Shown here in pieces: positions 36,760 through 45,895 of a DNA stretch of 64,000 nt; the first letter of the stretch is position 1, and each line of letters opens with the position of its first letter. The DNA comes from Bacteroides luti. GTDB taxonomy: Bacteria > Bacteroidota > Bacteroidia > Bacteroidales > Bacteroidaceae. The stretch spans positions 1 through 64,000 of the forward strand of contig NZ_FQTV01000017.1 of the NCBI RefSeq assembly GCF_900128905.1, written 5' to 3'. Position numbers and translations under genes: made by a program. The notes beneath the pieces were generated by a model. That model did no database searches. It was not told the origin of the DNA and saw only the letters and a program-made list of their open reading frames with translations.

Positions 36760-38130
36760 CTATTTTGTTGCTATTTCCGGATGAACGGTAAGGTAGGCCT
36801 TATATATATCGGGCACACCATAACCGTAAATATTATCAGGAAAAGCATAATGATTGCATGATTTGCGTACTAATTCAATAACTTCCTTTGCCGTAAGCTG
36901 AGGACAAGCCTGCCACAAACAGGTAACCAGTCCGCAGAAAGTTGGTGTAGAAAAAGATGTTCCGTTTGCATGACCCACTTCTCCGTTTGTATTCAGCAGA
37001 ATTGTTCTCTCGCCAATAGCAGAAACATCCGGTTTAACACGGTTATCAGTAGTATTACCTACCGAAGAAAACGGTGCCAGATTTAGGGTTGAATCTACCG
37101 CTGCAACAGTTATCACATTGAATGCATCGGCCGGAGGAGTGATCTTTTTCCAAGATCCACGACCTTCGTTTCCAGCACTGCACACTAAAACAATACCTTT
37201 GTCGGCAGCCATCCCTGCGGAGCGTGAAATCATTGCTTTCTTTCCGTTAAGGTCCTGATAAGTATAATTCTTAGAGGAATCGTCGAAAGTACGATAACCA
37301 AGCGATGTATTTACCACATCCACTCCTACACTATCGGCAAATTCAATGGCAGCCGCCCAGTAATCTTGTTCAATTAAGTTTTCAGAGCTGGTATCTTCTG
37401 AGCGAAGCAACCAATAAGAAGCCTCGGGAGCTGTACCTACAATGGAATAAGGCTCATTGGATGCCATGCATGAAAGCACCTTCATTCCATGATTGTTCTC
37501 TTCATAAATATCTGAATTAGGTTTCACAAAATCTCGTGTTCCTAATAACTTCAACGATTTTAATGCAGTTAGTTTATTTGCATTCTTAAACCCACCATCG
37601 ATAATGGCCACCGTCATTCCTTGTCCGCGGAAACCCGCCTCGTGCAATTTCTGTCCGTTATGAACTTCAATCTGATGGAAAGCCCTTCCATAGTAGTTAT
37701 CTGTTTTTTCCAGCTTGTTAGTAACTTCCTCTTTCTGTGCAGCATCGGAAGACTGAGTTTGTTCTTCACCCATCCAAACCAGTTCGGTATTGCCTACGAA
37801 AGGAAGCTTTGCAATTTTATTCACCAATAATGAATCTGCACAACTCACCGCAACAGTATTGTTCCATTTGCTTGTTACAAGTACCTTAGCACCAGTGGCA
37901 CGAATAGCTTTTAAATATTTACCGGGAATAGGAAGATCGGTAGAATCTACGGCCAGTTTTTGTTTGGCACGACGAAGTAAAGCCTTTTCGGATAGGAACT
38001 GCTGAGGTTTATCAAGTGAATATTCAGTATTATTTTTATCAGTCAGACTGATTCTAAACTTATACGTAACTTTCGCCTGAGCTACGGCCACCAGTAAAAG
38101 GGCGATAGCAATCAAACTTACTTTTTTCAT
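36760..38130 (-). CDS. Secreted subtilisin-like serine peptidase (S8)
   Basis: 456 aa with a signal peptide (KKVSLIAIALLLVAVAQA). A prodomain-like region (about 20-150) with YSLDKPQQFLSEKALLRR is followed by the S8 domain: catalytic Asp in TVAIIDGGF, His in ENNHGMKVLSCMAS, and Ser in GTSFSTPTFCGLV. The catalytic domain is preceded by the GRAFHQIEVHNGQKLHEAG pattern of Bacteroidetes subtilases. No type IX sorting domain at the C-terminus, which ends soon after the fold. Palindromic array B is upstream; xseA follows by 11 bp. Confidence 0.93.
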   Translation of the reverse strand: MKKVSLIAIALLLVAVAQAKVTYKFRISLTDKNNTEYSLDKPQQFLSEKALLRRAKQKLAVDSTDLPIPGKYLKAIRATGAKVLVTSKWNNTVAVSCADSLLVNKIAKLPFVGNTELVWMGEEQTQSSDAAQKEEVTNKLEKTDNYYGRAFHQIEVHNGQKLHEAGFRGQGMTVAIIDGGFKNANKLTALKSLKLLGTRDFVKPNSDIYEENNHGMKVLSCMASNEPYSIVGTAPEASYWLLRSEDTSSENLIEQDYWAAAIEFADSVGVDVVNTSLGYRTFDDSSKNYTYQDLNGKKAMISRSAGMAADKGIVLVCSAGNEGRGSWKKITPPADAFNVITVAAVDSTLNLAPFSSVGNTTDNRVKPDVSAIGERTILLNTNGEVGHANGTSFSTPTFCGLVTCLWQACPQLTAKEVIELVRKSCNHYAFPDNIYGYGVPDIYKAYLTVHPEIATK

Positions 38131-38168
38131 TTTCTAATGTGTTTTATCATTTTACATAGTTATACATG

Positions 38169-38176
38169 CAAATATA
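38169..38176 (-). promoter_or_regulatory. Candidate -7 box of the subtilase-xseA-xseB unit
   Basis: Minus strand TATATTTG matches TAnnTTTG, 38 bp before the subtilase ATG. No clear -33 box. Array B begins about 70 bp further upstream. Confidence 0.4.
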
Positions 38177-38242
38177 TGTATTGATGGCAGGAAATAAAAA
38201 GGATTATGGAATTAAATTTAAAATAAGCGGCGAGGAATTAAT

Positions 38243-38328
38243 AAATCCTTGTACAAAAGATTGTTTTCTTTTGTACAGAACAATTAATTCTTTTGTACAA
38301 AAGAATGCAATCTTTTGTACAAGGGCAT
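38243..38328. repeat. Tetrad palindromic array B (4 units, 22-bp period)
   Basis: GTAC centres at 38251, 38273, 38295 and 38317, exactly 22 bp apart. Unit 3 is a perfect palindrome (ATTCTTTTGTACAAAAGAAT). Unit 1 (38247-38263, CCTTGTACAAAAGATTG) is the exact reverse complement of unit 4 (38308-38324). TTCTTTTGTAC in unit 2 (38266-38276) is the exact complement of GTACAAAAGAA in unit 3 (38295-38305). Nested 1:4 and 2:3 pairing is therefore possible. It sits between the ispF terminator and the subtilase promoter. Confidence 0.88.
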
Positions 38329-38334
38329 AAAAAA

Positions 38335-38350
38335 AAGAGCCGAAGCTCTT
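38335..38350 (-). terminator. Terminator of the rex-porU-porV-ispF operon
   Basis: On the minus strand AAGAGC-TTCG-GCTCTT, a hairpin with a UUCG tetraloop, followed by a run of T. It lies 22 bp after the ispF stop. Confidence 0.9.
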
Positions 38351-38371
38351 CTTTTCTATCTATAAGTTTTT

Positions 38372-38851
38372 CTATTCTTTCGTTATCAGTACCGTGGCAT
38401 AAGCCGAAATACCTTCTTCCCTACCTGTAAAACCCAGTTTTTCGGTAGTTGTTGCTTTAATGGAAATATCGTCCTCATCTACATTCATTACAGCAGCCAT
38501 TGCTTTTTTCATGGCCGGAATGTGAGGATTCAGTTTGGGGCGTTCGGCACAAACCGTAGCATCAATATTTCCCAACTCATAACCTTTGGAACGGATTAGT
38601 TCCATTGTTCTTGCAAGAAGTATTTTACTATCAATATTCTTATATTCTCCGGCATTATCGGGAAAATGAAATCCTATATCCCGCATATTTGCTGCACCCA
38701 ATAATGCATCGCACACTGCATGAAGCAATACATCTGCATCAGAATGTCCTAACAATCCTTTCTCATGCTCCAGCTTTATTCCGCCGAGCCATAATTCACG
38801 CTCAGAAACAAGTGCATGAACGTCAAATCCAAAACCAACTCTTATTTTCAT
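38372..38851 (-). CDS. ispF: 2-C-methyl-D-erythritol 2,4-cyclodiphosphate synthase (IspF)
   Basis: Fifth step of the non-mevalonate isoprenoid pathway. 159 aa: metal-binding GFGFDVHAL, GHSDADVLLHAVCDALLGA, DIGFHFPD, and the C-terminal KATTTEKLGFTGREEGISA. It overlaps the end of porV by 4 bp, so it is the last gene of the porU-porV operon. This is a housekeeping gene attached to secretion genes. Confidence 0.97.
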   Translation of the reverse strand: MKIRVGFGFDVHALVSERELWLGGIKLEHEKGLLGHSDADVLLHAVCDALLGAANMRDIGFHFPDNAGEYKNIDSKILLARTMELIRSKGYELGNIDATVCAERPKLNPHIPAMKKAMAAVMNVDEDDISIKATTTEKLGFTGREEGISAYATVLITKE

Positions 38852-40026
38852 CTTTTACCAAAAATATCTTTTATACCATCCATATCAAAAGAAAGAGAGA
38901 ATCGCAATGTCTGATCCAACGGGTTGCTTTGCGCAGTTGATATCAGGTAAGCTGCATCCAATGAAAATACATTCATTTTAAAACCCGCTCCTACTGAGAA
39001 ATATTTCCTATTTCCTTTGTTCTGATTTTCATAATGATAACCACCTCTCACCGAGAATTGCTGGTGATAGGTGTATTCGGCACCAATAGACCATTGAACT
39101 TCCTGCATCTCTTCTTTAAAACCACCCGGTGCATCACTGAAGGATTTAAAGATTCCGGCAATAGGTGACATATCGCGGTAATCCCTCTGCAGTCTGTCCT
39201 GATAATCTGTATCAGTCTCACCATCTTTTTGCAAAGGACGGGTAGGAACCAGCAATTTATTGGCATCTGCACTGATGGCAAAGGTATTATACTCGTCAAT
39301 TGGCATTAACAGAGAGCCTCCCAGACGAAGATTCGTAGGAATAAATTCACTGGTGTTACCACTATCATAGGATATTTTACTACCAATATTGGATATATTC
39401 ATACCAAAAGCAAGGTTGCACTCACGTTGCCCCATCATCACATAACGATTGTAATACATAGCAACATCTGCAGCAAAGGCAGAACCAGGTGTTACATCTT
39501 CATCCTGTCTGTAAGCCAAATCCGAATAAATAAAACGTAAGGCCACAGCTGCCGATAAATTCTCGGAAAGCATACGCGAATATCCCACATCAAAAGACAT
39601 CTCATACGGGTTGATAGTATACCCTATATCTTGGGCCGAACTTTGTCCCACAGTAACTTCTCCCAGAGAAAAGTATCTTAAAGAAGCACTCAGCGCCTGA
39701 TAGTCACCAATACGGTAATAACCTGCCACATAAGCCAGATCAATATCATTCACCAACTGACGGAGCCACGGGGTATAGGAAAGAGAAACTCCTGCACGGC
39801 TCACGGTAAACGGGTACTTAGCCGGGTTCCAGAATTGTGAGTTCACATCCGGATCAGTGGCTGCACCAACATCACCCATCGCACCACCTCTTGAATCGGG
39901 AGCTATGGAAAGCGAAGTAACACCCGTATTTACAGGGTTAAACTGGTTCTTTACATCTTGCGCCTGCAAATTGTTATTAGCAAAGAGGATAAGGATTAAA
40001 AGGATATATACTTTTAGTTCTTTCAT
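38848..40026 (-). CDS. porV: Type IX secretion outer membrane protein PorV (LptO)
   Basis: 392 aa with a signal peptide (ILLILILFANNNLQAQ). The opening TGVTSLSIAPDSRGGAMGD and QFWNPAKYPF are family signatures. The rest is a FadL-like barrel of alternating strands, ending LRFSLSFDMDG. PorV shuttles type IX cargo to the PorU sortase on the cell surface. It is directly downstream of porU (47 bp) and overlaps ispF. Confidence 0.93.
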   Translation of the reverse strand: MKELKVYILLILILFANNNLQAQDVKNQFNPVNTGVTSLSIAPDSRGGAMGDVGAATDPDVNSQFWNPAKYPFTVSRAGVSLSYTPWLRQLVNDIDLAYVAGYYRIGDYQALSASLRYFSLGEVTVGQSSAQDIGYTINPYEMSFDVGYSRMLSENLSAAVALRFIYSDLAYRQDEDVTPGSAFAADVAMYYNRYVMMGQRECNLAFGMNISNIGSKISYDSGNTSEFIPTNLRLGGSLLMPIDEYNTFAISADANKLLVPTRPLQKDGETDTDYQDRLQRDYRDMSPIAGIFKSFSDAPGGFKEEMQEVQWSIGAEYTYHQQFSVRGGYHYENQNKGNRKYFSVGAGFKMNVFSLDAAYLISTAQSNPLDQTLRFSLSFDMDGIKDIFGKR

Positions 40027-40073
40027 ACTTTCTTTTTAAACATCTGTTTATATAAAACTTTTTATCGGGGTTA

Positions 40074-43000
40074 TTATTGTGCCAGAATGACTATTTTTCC
40101 TGCACGGGTACTCTCTTTACTTCCGCCCGGCGTAATGGAAGCACGGAACAAATAAACTCCCGAAGCAAGCCGCTGACCGCCATTGCTGGTTAAATCCCAA
40201 TCTACGTAATAATAGTTATTGGCACTCATGCCCGATTCGGTATGTGTCCACAATACTCTTCCCGAGAAATCGTATACAGAGAGGGTTACGTCCAGATTAG
40301 CTTCCGGCCGATCATGACTAAGTACAAACGTAGTGTTATCCCTAGCCGGACTCTTCGTGCAATACACATCAAACAATCCCGGTTTCAGTCCGTTTACCAC
40401 CTCAAACTCCAAAGAAGTTGAGGAAGAGTTGTTCATAACATCCCATGCACGGAAGAATAATTTGTGCTTTCCTTCTGTCAAAGTTGGCAGACTGTATCGT
40501 ACTGTTCCTTTAGTGTAATCACCAAAATAAGACTCATAATAGTTATTCAACACATAAGAATATATAGGCGAATTATCTATAACTGCCACAATATCATGTC
40601 CGATACCATTCCCAACCGTATTTACCCCATCACTATCTTCGAGGTCTGCAATAAGGTAAGGAGTTTCGTTTGTCTTTCCTCCATAAACAAATTCAGGAGT
40701 ATTGAGATAAAGGTTTATTTTCGGACCGAGTGTGTCGGTATCTGCCGTTCCCTCTTCCGTTCCTCCAATCACGAAATTATTGTAAGCCCCCTGAGCTTCC
40801 CTGCCGGTTGCAGATTCAGCAGCATAGAAATTAAGCATTCCCTGTTCGTTGGAATAATTAATATCTTTTGGAACCGGAAAGGTAAAAGAGAAATTCCCTG
40901 ATCGGATGGAATCGCTGCCCGAAAAGAGTTTCTTTTCTCTTTGAGAGAAAGTGAAACCTCCTGCCTCGGATGTTCCGTCATTATTCAAAGTTGTGACTGT
41001 TTCCTTGTTATCAAAAACTGTAGGATAAATCTTTCCATTAAAATCGGTCAAGGTATTTCCATCAGTATCGGTCACCCTTCCCTGAACCTGTACTTTTCCA
41101 CCGGCTTTTATAATAAGATCTGAAGCCGAAGCATCTTCACCTTTAAACTTATCAACCACAACTTTATAATCCGGGTAGGCAAGCATTAATGCAGGGTCGC
41201 CAATCAAAGAAAACTTCAGTTTATTTAAATCGCCACTTAGATTAGGGTCGCATTTAGATAAACGCATAATATCTCCCAATCGTAATCGGCTGCCGTCTTG
41301 TTTACTGAACACGTATTTACAAAAGACTTTATTCAGATTGGAATTGTTTTGTGCATACACCACTCTGGAAGTAGTGAACAGCGCTATTGCCCCTCCCTTA
41401 TTATTCAGGAAAGCAAGTTCTCCGGCAGAAGTTGAGATATCATCATATCTGCAAAAATCGCAAGTGGCAGTAACCCAAAGTGGTAATCGGGAAGAGGTTA
41501 ATGCAGTTATATCCGAAGAAACAAGGATATTCTCTGCCGACCAGCCATTAGGACCTCCGTGCCCTGAGTAGTTTACCATAAACATACCCTCCTTGAACAG
41601 TTCAAGTAAACGTTTGGTTGCCTGTTTATAAGTGTGTCCGGTAGCTGTTGTTTCCCACTTATAGGCATCTCCATAAATACGATTCACCAAATACTCCGGA
41701 TAGTTAGTCTCCACTTTTTTAGCCAGCTCTTCAGCCTGAGTCATGTGCAAATTATTATCTCCATCATCAGCTACAAAACAGATTGAATTTTTCCAGGAAG
41801 CAAGTTCTTTATTTTGCATATAGGCTATGGTTTTATCGACCATCTGCTTAGCTTCTGTAGCTGTACGAACCGGGAACCGACCAACTCCAATATCCATTCC
41901 ATCATATTCCAGACTTGCTCCGTCTTCATCATCAAGCAAACCCAAATAGTCATCCGTTACATAAGAGTAAGTTTCCCACGTAGAGTTATTAGACTGATAT
42001 CCCAATAAAAAATCATCGGGCGAATATCCCTGCCAGGAAGAGGTTATCATTCTGTTATCCCAAGCACAATCGCCAAAGAGTAATAGATATCTAGGCAGTT
42101 TATTACCGGCTGTATTCTCTGTTCCTGGAACGACGGCACGATCATAAAACATCTTCATAAACCAGCGGTAAGCGGTAGCATCAGGAGTACCGGAAGAGAA
42201 TTCATTATACACCTGGTCTGCAGTAACAACGTGAACAGTCATTCCGTCTTTAGTACGGTGAGCTTCGGCTAAACGTTCTGCGTCAGATAGGAAATCACCA
42301 TTGGAGGGCACAATAATGACCATATCACATTGTTCCAATGAATGCAGATTCTGATTATTTACGTTACCAACGATCTCTACTTTTTTAAAATTAGTTCCAT
42401 TAACGTCTACCGCAACAAATTCTCGTAAAGCAGGGTTATCAACAGTGAAAGAGTATTTGCCATCGGTCAATGTACCGTTCATTTGCAGATAATTACCCGG
42501 AGTGGTAACATCCCAAACTTTCATATTGCTGTTAGCACCGGCAATCACATAGGTAGTAACATCGCCTACGGATGGCAAATCACGGAAAGCTGTATACGAA
42601 TCATATAGTGCAAGCTTTTTTCTGTAATTCAGCTGGATATAGTTAAGCCTGCCGGATACTCCTGCTCCACGGTTATGTGTAAGAGTCACGGTGGTATTCT
42701 CATTTTTATTGCCATCCCAGACTACCGTTCCACTCCCTGGCTGTGCTTTACAATACGAATCACTTATAGGAGCTGAAGCGATAGAGAATTGTCCGTAGCT
42801 TGTTCCGTCTATCTGAACTCCAACCGTAGTATAGCTCTCCGATTTAGCAGCAAAAGCAACAGTGCAATATGCTTTATCATTTGTTATCCCCGGCAAGGTA
42901 AAGGAATAATTCTTCGTATTTCCGGAAACAAAATCGTAACTATCATATAACTCTCTACCAGAAGCAGTCCAGTTAAAAGCATCCTTTTCGTAGAGGGCAT

Positions 43001-43886
43001 AATCATCAAAGGTAGTCACAGTTTTTGCATTACCTGCAGTCAGAGATTCTTCTGAAGGAAAAGTCAGAGGCGTCTCATTTCCTTCAGTCAGGAAATAATA
43101 TCCATAGCTGGAATAGCAATTATTGGTATGCGTAAAGCCCGTAACTCCGGAATTCTCGTCCCAACGGACAACACCATTCGCATAAAAAAGGAGATAACCA
43201 TTGCCCCGCCATAACGGGATTTCTGGTAAGTCATCAATCTTTGATTTCTTAAAACTTTCAGGAAGAATGCGGCCACCATAACCATACAACTGGACCTTTG
43301 CAGGATTTGTAAATCCCATCTGTTGAAGTTCGGCTGCAGTTATCTTGTATACTCCGGATTCGCCCACTCGTATCTTCACCCACTTACCTGTGGATAAGAT
43401 GGAACTTGAAGCAAATGTATGGAGATTTGTTCCGGTACTTGCCCGTTTTTGCCTGGTAATAGATTTCTCCAGCGTTAGTTTGAAAGAATTTATACGTTGA
43501 TATTCGCCGTTGCGATAAACAAGAGGCACAAAAGAGACTTCAAGAATTCCTTCCTTTGCAGAAACAAATATGCGGGTATCAGCCTTCGGATATGAAGAAA
43601 GAGGTTCGCCTACAGCCGTTAAAAACGAAATATTGCTTTTTGATAATGTCTGGAACTCCGGATATTCAATCTTTACGCTGTAGGTATAATTATCATAATC
43701 CGGTCCGAGATCTATATTTTGAATATAACGGGGGAGTTTACTATTTGCTACATAATGTGCATCTGCAAATAAAGGCTGATCCGAAACAAAAGAATCCTGC
43801 CACTTCAACGAAGTAAAGTTCTGCGCTGAAATAGACAAGGAAAACAGAGAAAGAAGAAGTAAGAAAATATAGTTTCGGCTACACAT
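40074..43886 (-). CDS. porU: Type IX secretion sortase PorU (C25 family peptidase)
   Basis: 1270-aa surface protein. The signal peptide (YIFLLLLSLFSLSISAQ) and N-terminal beta domains precede the gingipain-fold C25 domain (about 520-900). The catalytic pair is visible: H776 in YSGHGGPNGW and C809 in TATCDFCRYD. After a further beta-sandwich (about 930-1180) the C-terminus is a FlgD-like Ig domain (VYDFSGRVLWTHTE, WDLTSNGGQRLASGVYLFR). PorU removes the C-terminal signal of T9SS cargo and attaches the cargo to A-LPS. Next to porV; the other T9SS core genes are outside the window. Confidence 0.93.
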   Translation of the reverse strand: MCSRNYIFLLLLSLFSLSISAQNFTSLKWQDSFVSDQPLFADAHYVANSKLPRYIQNIDLGPDYDNYTYSVKIEYPEFQTLSKSNISFLTAVGEPLSSYPKADTRIFVSAKEGILEVSFVPLVYRNGEYQRINSFKLTLEKSITRQKRASTGTNLHTFASSSILSTGKWVKIRVGESGVYKITAAELQQMGFTNPAKVQLYGYGGRILPESFKKSKIDDLPEIPLWRGNGYLLFYANGVVRWDENSGVTGFTHTNNCYSSYGYYFLTEGNETPLTFPSEESLTAGNAKTVTTFDDYALYEKDAFNWTASGRELYDSYDFVSGNTKNYSFTLPGITNDKAYCTVAFAAKSESYTTVGVQIDGTSYGQFSIASAPISDSYCKAQPGSGTVVWDGNKNENTTVTLTHNRGAGVSGRLNYIQLNYRKKLALYDSYTAFRDLPSVGDVTTYVIAGANSNMKVWDVTTPGNYLQMNGTLTDGKYSFTVDNPALREFVAVDVNGTNFKKVEIVGNVNNQNLHSLEQCDMVIIVPSNGDFLSDAERLAEAHRTKDGMTVHVVTADQVYNEFSSGTPDATAYRWFMKMFYDRAVVPGTENTAGNKLPRYLLLFGDCAWDNRMITSSWQGYSPDDFLLGYQSNNSTWETYSYVTDDYLGLLDDEDGASLEYDGMDIGVGRFPVRTATEAKQMVDKTIAYMQNKELASWKNSICFVADDGDNNLHMTQAEELAKKVETNYPEYLVNRIYGDAYKWETTATGHTYKQATKRLLELFKEGMFMVNYSGHGGPNGWSAENILVSSDITALTSSRLPLWVTATCDFCRYDDISTSAGELAFLNNKGGAIALFTTSRVVYAQNNSNLNKVFCKYVFSKQDGSRLRLGDIMRLSKCDPNLSGDLNKLKFSLIGDPALMLAYPDYKVVVDKFKGEDASASDLIIKAGGKVQVQGRVTDTDGNTLTDFNGKIYPTVFDNKETVTTLNNDGTSEAGGFTFSQREKKLFSGSDSIRSGNFSFTFPVPKDINYSNEQGMLNFYAAESATGREAQGAYNNFVIGGTEEGTADTDTLGPKINLYLNTPEFVYGGKTNETPYLIADLEDSDGVNTVGNGIGHDIVAVIDNSPIYSYVLNNYYESYFGDYTKGTVRYSLPTLTEGKHKLFFRAWDVMNNSSSTSLEFEVVNGLKPGLFDVYCTKSPARDNTTFVLSHDRPEANLDVTLSVYDFSGRVLWTHTESGMSANNYYYVDWDLTSNGGQRLASGVYLFRASITPGGSKESTRAGKIVILAQ

Positions 43887-43918
43887 ATACCCTCCTTGCT
43901 TTTAAAAAAGCAAATAAC

Positions 43919-44536
43919 TTATCGAATATAGAAATCGAGCAGCTTTTCTTCTTCCAGATAACCTTCCAGATGTTGGCCTATTGCAACCGGTCCCACTCCA
44001 ACAGGAGTTCCAGTGTATATTAAATCTCCTATTTTCAGCGTAAAGAAACGACTGACGTAAGCAATTATCTCATCTACTTTAAACAACATGTCGGCAGTGT
44101 TTCCCTTCTGTACTTGCTTGCCATCAATATCCAGATGAAAATTCAGGTTTTGAATATCCTTAAACTTATCAACAGGAACAAATTCGCCAATTGCAGCAGA
44201 GTCATCGAATCCTTTACATATTTCCCAGGGATTACCTGTCTCACGGATTTTTCGTTGCAGGTCTCGGGCTGTAAAGTCAATACCAACAGTCACCTCATCA
44301 TAATAACGATTTGCAAAACGTTCAGCTATATTTTTCCCTAATCTGCCTATTTTCACAACTAACTCTGTTTCATAGTGAACTTCGTCAGAGAAATCAGGAA
44401 TAAAGAACGGCTTTCCATTTTTAAGTAAAGCAGAATCTGGTTTCATAAAGATAACCGGCTCTTTTGGTATTACTAACGTGGGATGCAGTTCTTTATTGTG
44501 TTCGGCGTAGTTCATTCCTACGGCTATAATCTTCAT
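43919..44536 (-). CDS. Fumarylacetoacetate hydrolase family protein
   Basis: 205 aa, about the length of YcgM/FAHD1-type enzymes. Metal-binding acidic residues sit in VHYETELVVKIG and GIDFTARDLQRK, with the C-terminal GDLIYTGTPVGVGPV loop. These hydrolyse acylpyruvates or decarboxylate oxaloacetate; the substrate is not predictable. Its ATG overlaps the rex stop by one base, suggesting coupling to the redox regulator. Confidence 0.92.
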   Translation of the reverse strand: MKIIAVGMNYAEHNKELHPTLVIPKEPVIFMKPDSALLKNGKPFFIPDFSDEVHYETELVVKIGRLGKNIAERFANRYYDEVTVGIDFTARDLQRKIRETGNPWEICKGFDDSAAIGEFVPVDKFKDIQNLNFHLDIDGKQVQKGNTADMLFKVDEIIAYVSRFFTLKIGDLIYTGTPVGVGPVAIGQHLEGYLEEEKLLDFYIR

Positions 44537-45186
44537 TACTTTATCTGATTAAAATTTAAACGGTTGAACATTACAGCTAAATGAGCATACAAAGAAGTAT
44601 TCTGAACCACAATATCTTCTGGTACCCGAATACGTAAAGGAGTAAAGTTCCATACAGCCTTTACGCCTCCTTCGATCATTTTATCAGTAATATTCTGAGC
44701 TATTTCAATAGGGACAGTCAATACTCCAATATTCACATTATATTCAAGCATCTTTGCCTGAAAATCATCCGAATGAAAGATTGGAATGCCGTTTATAAAT
44801 GTACCAACAAGTTCAGGATTAACATCAAAACCTGCAACTATTTCCAAGCCAAAATGATTCAAACCGGAGTCACGAAGAAGAGCTCCTCCCAGGCTACCTA
44901 CACCAAACAAGAAAGCTTTATGCATATTTGTAAAGCCGAGGAAGTCTTCCAGAACAGCAATTAGATCATCTATATCATAACCTACCCTTGTTCGCCCTGA
45001 TATATTTACATACGACAGGTCCTTCGCTATCTGAGAAGCATCAATATTTATCTCTTTAGAAATCTGCGTAGAAGAAACAAAATGTTCTCCTTTATTTTTA
45101 AGCAGTTTCGCATTCGATAAATACCATGGAAGTCTGCGCAAAGAAGGTTCCGGTACTTTTATAACATTTTGCTCATTATCACTCAT
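44536..45186 (-). CDS. rex: Redox-sensing transcriptional repressor Rex
   Basis: 216 aa. The N-terminal winged helix (VPEPSLRRLPWYLSNAKLL, ISSTQISKEINIDASQIAKDL in parts) is followed by a Rossmann domain that senses NADH/NAD+ (LFGVGSLGGALL near residue 95). The C-terminal swapped helix includes VWNFTPLRIRVPEDIVVQN. It represses fermentation and respiration genes when NADH is low. It heads the rex-FAH-porU-porV-ispF operon. A minus-strand TATTTTTG box at 45216-45223 may be its -7. Confidence 0.95.
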   Translation of the reverse strand: MSDNEQNVIKVPEPSLRRLPWYLSNAKLLKNKGEHFVSSTQISKEINIDASQIAKDLSYVNISGRTRVGYDIDDLIAVLEDFLGFTNMHKAFLFGVGSLGGALLRDSGLNHFGLEIVAGFDVNPELVGTFINGIPIFHSDDFQAKMLEYNVNIGVLTVPIEIAQNITDKMIEGGVKAVWNFTPLRIRVPEDIVVQNTSLYAHLAVMFNRLNFNQIK

Positions 45187-45265
45187 AAAACCCCATTTTA
45201 TTAAATTGGTATTTGCAAAAATACACTATTTTTTCCAAACAATCGAGCATTAAGAAAAAGATTAT

Positions 45266-45296
45266 TTTGTACATATCTATAAGTTTGTTACATTTG
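45266..45296 (+). promoter_or_regulatory. Promoter of the SUI1-type gene
   Basis: TTTG (45266-45269), 19-bp spacer, TACATTTG (45289-45296); the ATG is 22 bp further on. Both boxes and the spacing match the consensus. Confidence 0.8.
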
Positions 45297-45318
45297 GATA
45301 TAAATAAAATAAGAAAGT

Positions 45319-45669
45319 ATGAAAAAGCATGACTGGAAAGAGAGATTGAATGTGGTATATTCAACCAACCCCGATTTCAATTATGATATAGAAGAAGATG
45401 AAGAACAGACAACTTTGGAGCCAGCTAAACAGAATCTTCGGGTAGCCATTGATAAGAAAAACAGAGGAGGAAAGGTTGTAACACTAATAACTGGATTTGT
45501 AGGCACAGAGGAGGATTTAAAAACTCTTGGAAAACTATTGAAAACAAAATGTGGAGTTGGCGGAGCTGCCAAAGATGGGGAAATTATTATTCAAGGAGAT
45601 TTCAAGCTCAAGATTGTTGAGCTACTTAAGAAAGAAGGATATGTAAAGACCAAACCAGTTGGAGGATAG
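45319..45669 (+). CDS. SUI1/eIF1-like translation factor (YciH type)
   Basis: 116 aa. The SUI1 fold occupies residues about 40-116: VAIDKKNRGGKVVTLITGF, LKTLGKLLKTKCGVGGAAKDG and the C-terminal EIIIQGDFKLKIVELLKKEGY (shown in parts). The N-terminal acidic stretch DIEEDEEQTT is variable. E. coli YciH affects start-site discrimination and stress translation; the bacterial role is not settled. Monocistronic. Confidence 0.93.
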   Translation: MKKHDWKERLNVVYSTNPDFNYDIEEDEEQTTLEPAKQNLRVAIDKKNRGGKVVTLITGFVGTEEDLKTLGKLLKTKCGVGGAAKDGEIIIQGDFKLKIVELLKKEGYVKTKPVGG

Positions 45670-45834
45670 TTCTATTTTAAAAGCCGATACCATAGTAGCA
45701 CCAAAAGAAGCCTAACGATAAACATATTGAATGATAGTTTATTAAAAAAGAATTTGTATTTCAATGGTGCAAATATGGGTAATACATTCTCATTGTAGAA
45801 CAATTTATAAAAGAGAGTACATAGAGGAAATTAA

Positions 45835-45872
45835 AAAAGGGTGGTTAAACAGATTTGTTCAACCACCCTTTT
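45835..45872 (-). terminator. Terminator of the rplM-rpsI-rpsB-tsf operon
   Basis: Perfect 12-bp stem AAAAGGGTGGTT / AACCACCCTTTT with a 14-nt loop, 23 bp after the tsf stop. It could also stop the facing SUI1 gene. Confidence 0.9.
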
Positions 45873-45895
45873 AAGTATCTTTAAAAAGACCTTAA

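Noticed and set aside
45203..45225. Rex operator upstream of rex
   Set aside because: GTATTTGCAAAAATAC has some dyad symmetry but does not match the TTGTGA/TTGTTAA-type Rex site well enough to call.
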